DNA of 6,275 nucleotides from Ferruginibacter sp. Lineage in GTDB: Bacteria > Bacteroidota > Bacteroidia > Chitinophagales > Chitinophagaceae. A model generated the notes under the pieces. That model made no database searches. It saw only the letters and a list, made by a program, of their open reading frames with translations, and was not told the DNA's origin. Below are positions 5,548 to 6,275 of this stretch, piece after piece. The DNA lies in contig JAURKN010000030.1 in NCBI GenBank assembly GCA_030831725.1, positions 1 through 6,275 of the forward strand, in the 5' to 3' direction. How positions within the stretch are numbered: the stretch's first letter is position 1; each line of letters begins with the position of its first letter. The position numbers and the translations under genes were made by a program.

Positions 5548-6275
5548 TTAGAGCTTGTGTTTTTTATCTGACAGCACATTCTCCATTCCCCACTCTATTT
5601 TCTGCTGAAAAGGAGAAATACGCTTGACGCAATCCGTTTTGGAACAGATGGAGCATGAGAAATCCATGCAGCCGTCTGAATGAACAAACAGTTCCACAGA
5701 AGACCCAAAATGCTGCTTCACCAATCCGGAAAGTTTTTCCACTTCTGTATGCGCCTCATGTACATTTAAGAACCATGGTATGGTAAGGTGGCAATCAACA
5801 TGCATCATAGAACCATACTTGATCACCCGGAGGTTGTGCAGGTCTATCCAATTCTTTTCTCTGTTTCTGTTCAAAAAATCGATCATTTTTTCAAGCATGG
5901 CCTGATCTGCCTCATCCATCATTCCGGCTACGGAACTGCGAATGATCTTGTAGCCAGTGTATATGATCACCAGAGCAAAAAGCATGGCGACGATACTGTC
6001 TATCCATGGCAAACCTGTAAAATAGAGCAACACAAGACCTGCGATGATGCCTATCGTTGTGTAAGTATCCGAAATGAGATGTTTACCACTTGCCATCAGG
6101 GCGAGGGAGTTGTTCTTTTTTCCCGTTTTCACACATATGATGCCCACCAGAAAGTTGATGGCCGCTGTTGATACGATCAGATAAATACCATTATCCAATT
6201 GATGAATTTCGTGGGGATGATACAGATTCAGAATCGCTTCACGAATAATGAAAATGCCGGCTACGGAGATGAGTA
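5548..6275 (-). CDS. Cation diffusion facilitator (CDF) metal transporter, C-terminal part (5' end outside window)
   Basis: This is an inner-membrane divalent-cation/proton antiporter of the CDF family (CzcD/FieF type), probably exporting Zn or a similar metal. The last 241 residues are visible; the start and first membrane segments lie beyond 6275. In order from the right edge: the end of TM3 (LISVAGIFIIREAILNLYHP), TM4 (YLIVSTAAINFLVGIICV), a short KTGKKNN loop, and TM5 with the metal-site motif HLISD (His at about 6079-6081, Asp at about 6067-6069). TM6 follows (WIDSIVAMLFALVIIYTGY), then a cytoplasmic ferredoxin-like domain with His-containing segments (HVDCHL and VHEAH). The tail has a Cys cluster C-x4-C-x2-C-x4-C at 5629-5670. 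The reading frame is open through the right edge, so an apparent TTG start at 6198 is internal. Metal specificity cannot be fixed because the TM2 half of the site is outside the window. Confidence 0.93.
   Translation of the reverse strand, partial: LISVAGIFIIREAILNLYHPHEIHQLDNGIYLIVSTAAINFLVGIICVKTGKKNNSLALMASGKHLISDTYTTIGIIAGLVLLYFTGLPWIDSIVAMLFALVIIYTGYKIIRSSVAGMMDEADQAMLEKMIDFLNRNREKNWIDLHNLRVIKYGSMMHVDCHLTIPWFLNVHEAHTEVEKLSGLVKQHFGSSVELFVHSDGCMDFSCSICSKTDCVKRISPFQQKIEWGMENVLSDKKHKL

Noticed and set aside
5788..6171. 127-codon plus-strand open frame opposite the CDF gene
   Set aside because: The minus-strand frame is clearly a CDF transporter with HxxxD and membrane helices; the plus-strand translation is His-rich noise from that overlap.

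Overview
This window is a chromosomal, housekeeping-type stretch from a member of the Bacteroidota. Three things support that. The proteins read as Bacteroidota-type versions of their families. Three of the gene junctions carry the phylum's characteristic -7 promoter box TAnnTTTG. The genes mostly lack Shine-Dalgarno sequences and have A/T-rich leaders instead. I cannot place it reliably below phylum; a Chitinophagia/Sphingobacteriia-like lineage is a guess. I see no mobile element, CRISPR array, RNA gene or phage gene.

Layout. Positions 1-758 (minus strand) hold a small TPR protein followed by the N-terminal part of tilS, the tRNA(Ile) lysidine synthetase, which runs off the left edge. An 84-nt divergent intergenic region separates them from etfB and etfA (843-2585, plus strand), the two subunits of electron transfer flavoprotein. 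etfA ends in a clear hairpin terminator whose loop and T-tract are interleaved with the promoter of the next transcription unit. That unit is a bifunctional nuclease (DUF151/BFN) with a C-terminal UVR motif, followed 10 nt later by ispE of the MEP isoprenoid pathway (2676-4095). A 184-nt gap with another promoter-like box and a possible 18-codon mini-ORF leads to rocD, ornithine aminotransferase (4280-5524). Converging on it from the right is the C-terminal part of a cation diffusion facilitator (CDF) metal transporter (5548 to the window end, minus strand).

The genes belong to separate pathways: tRNA decoding, acyl-CoA dehydrogenase electron transfer, nucleic-acid processing, isoprenoid precursors, arginine/ornithine/proline metabolism and metal efflux. 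Only EtfA and EtfB clearly form one complex.

I found no convincing undescribed system. The most interesting signals are regulatory: the interleaved terminator/promoter after etfA, the dyad at the core of the divergent etfB/TPR promoter region, and the promoter box placed to give a leaderless mini-ORF ahead of rocD.
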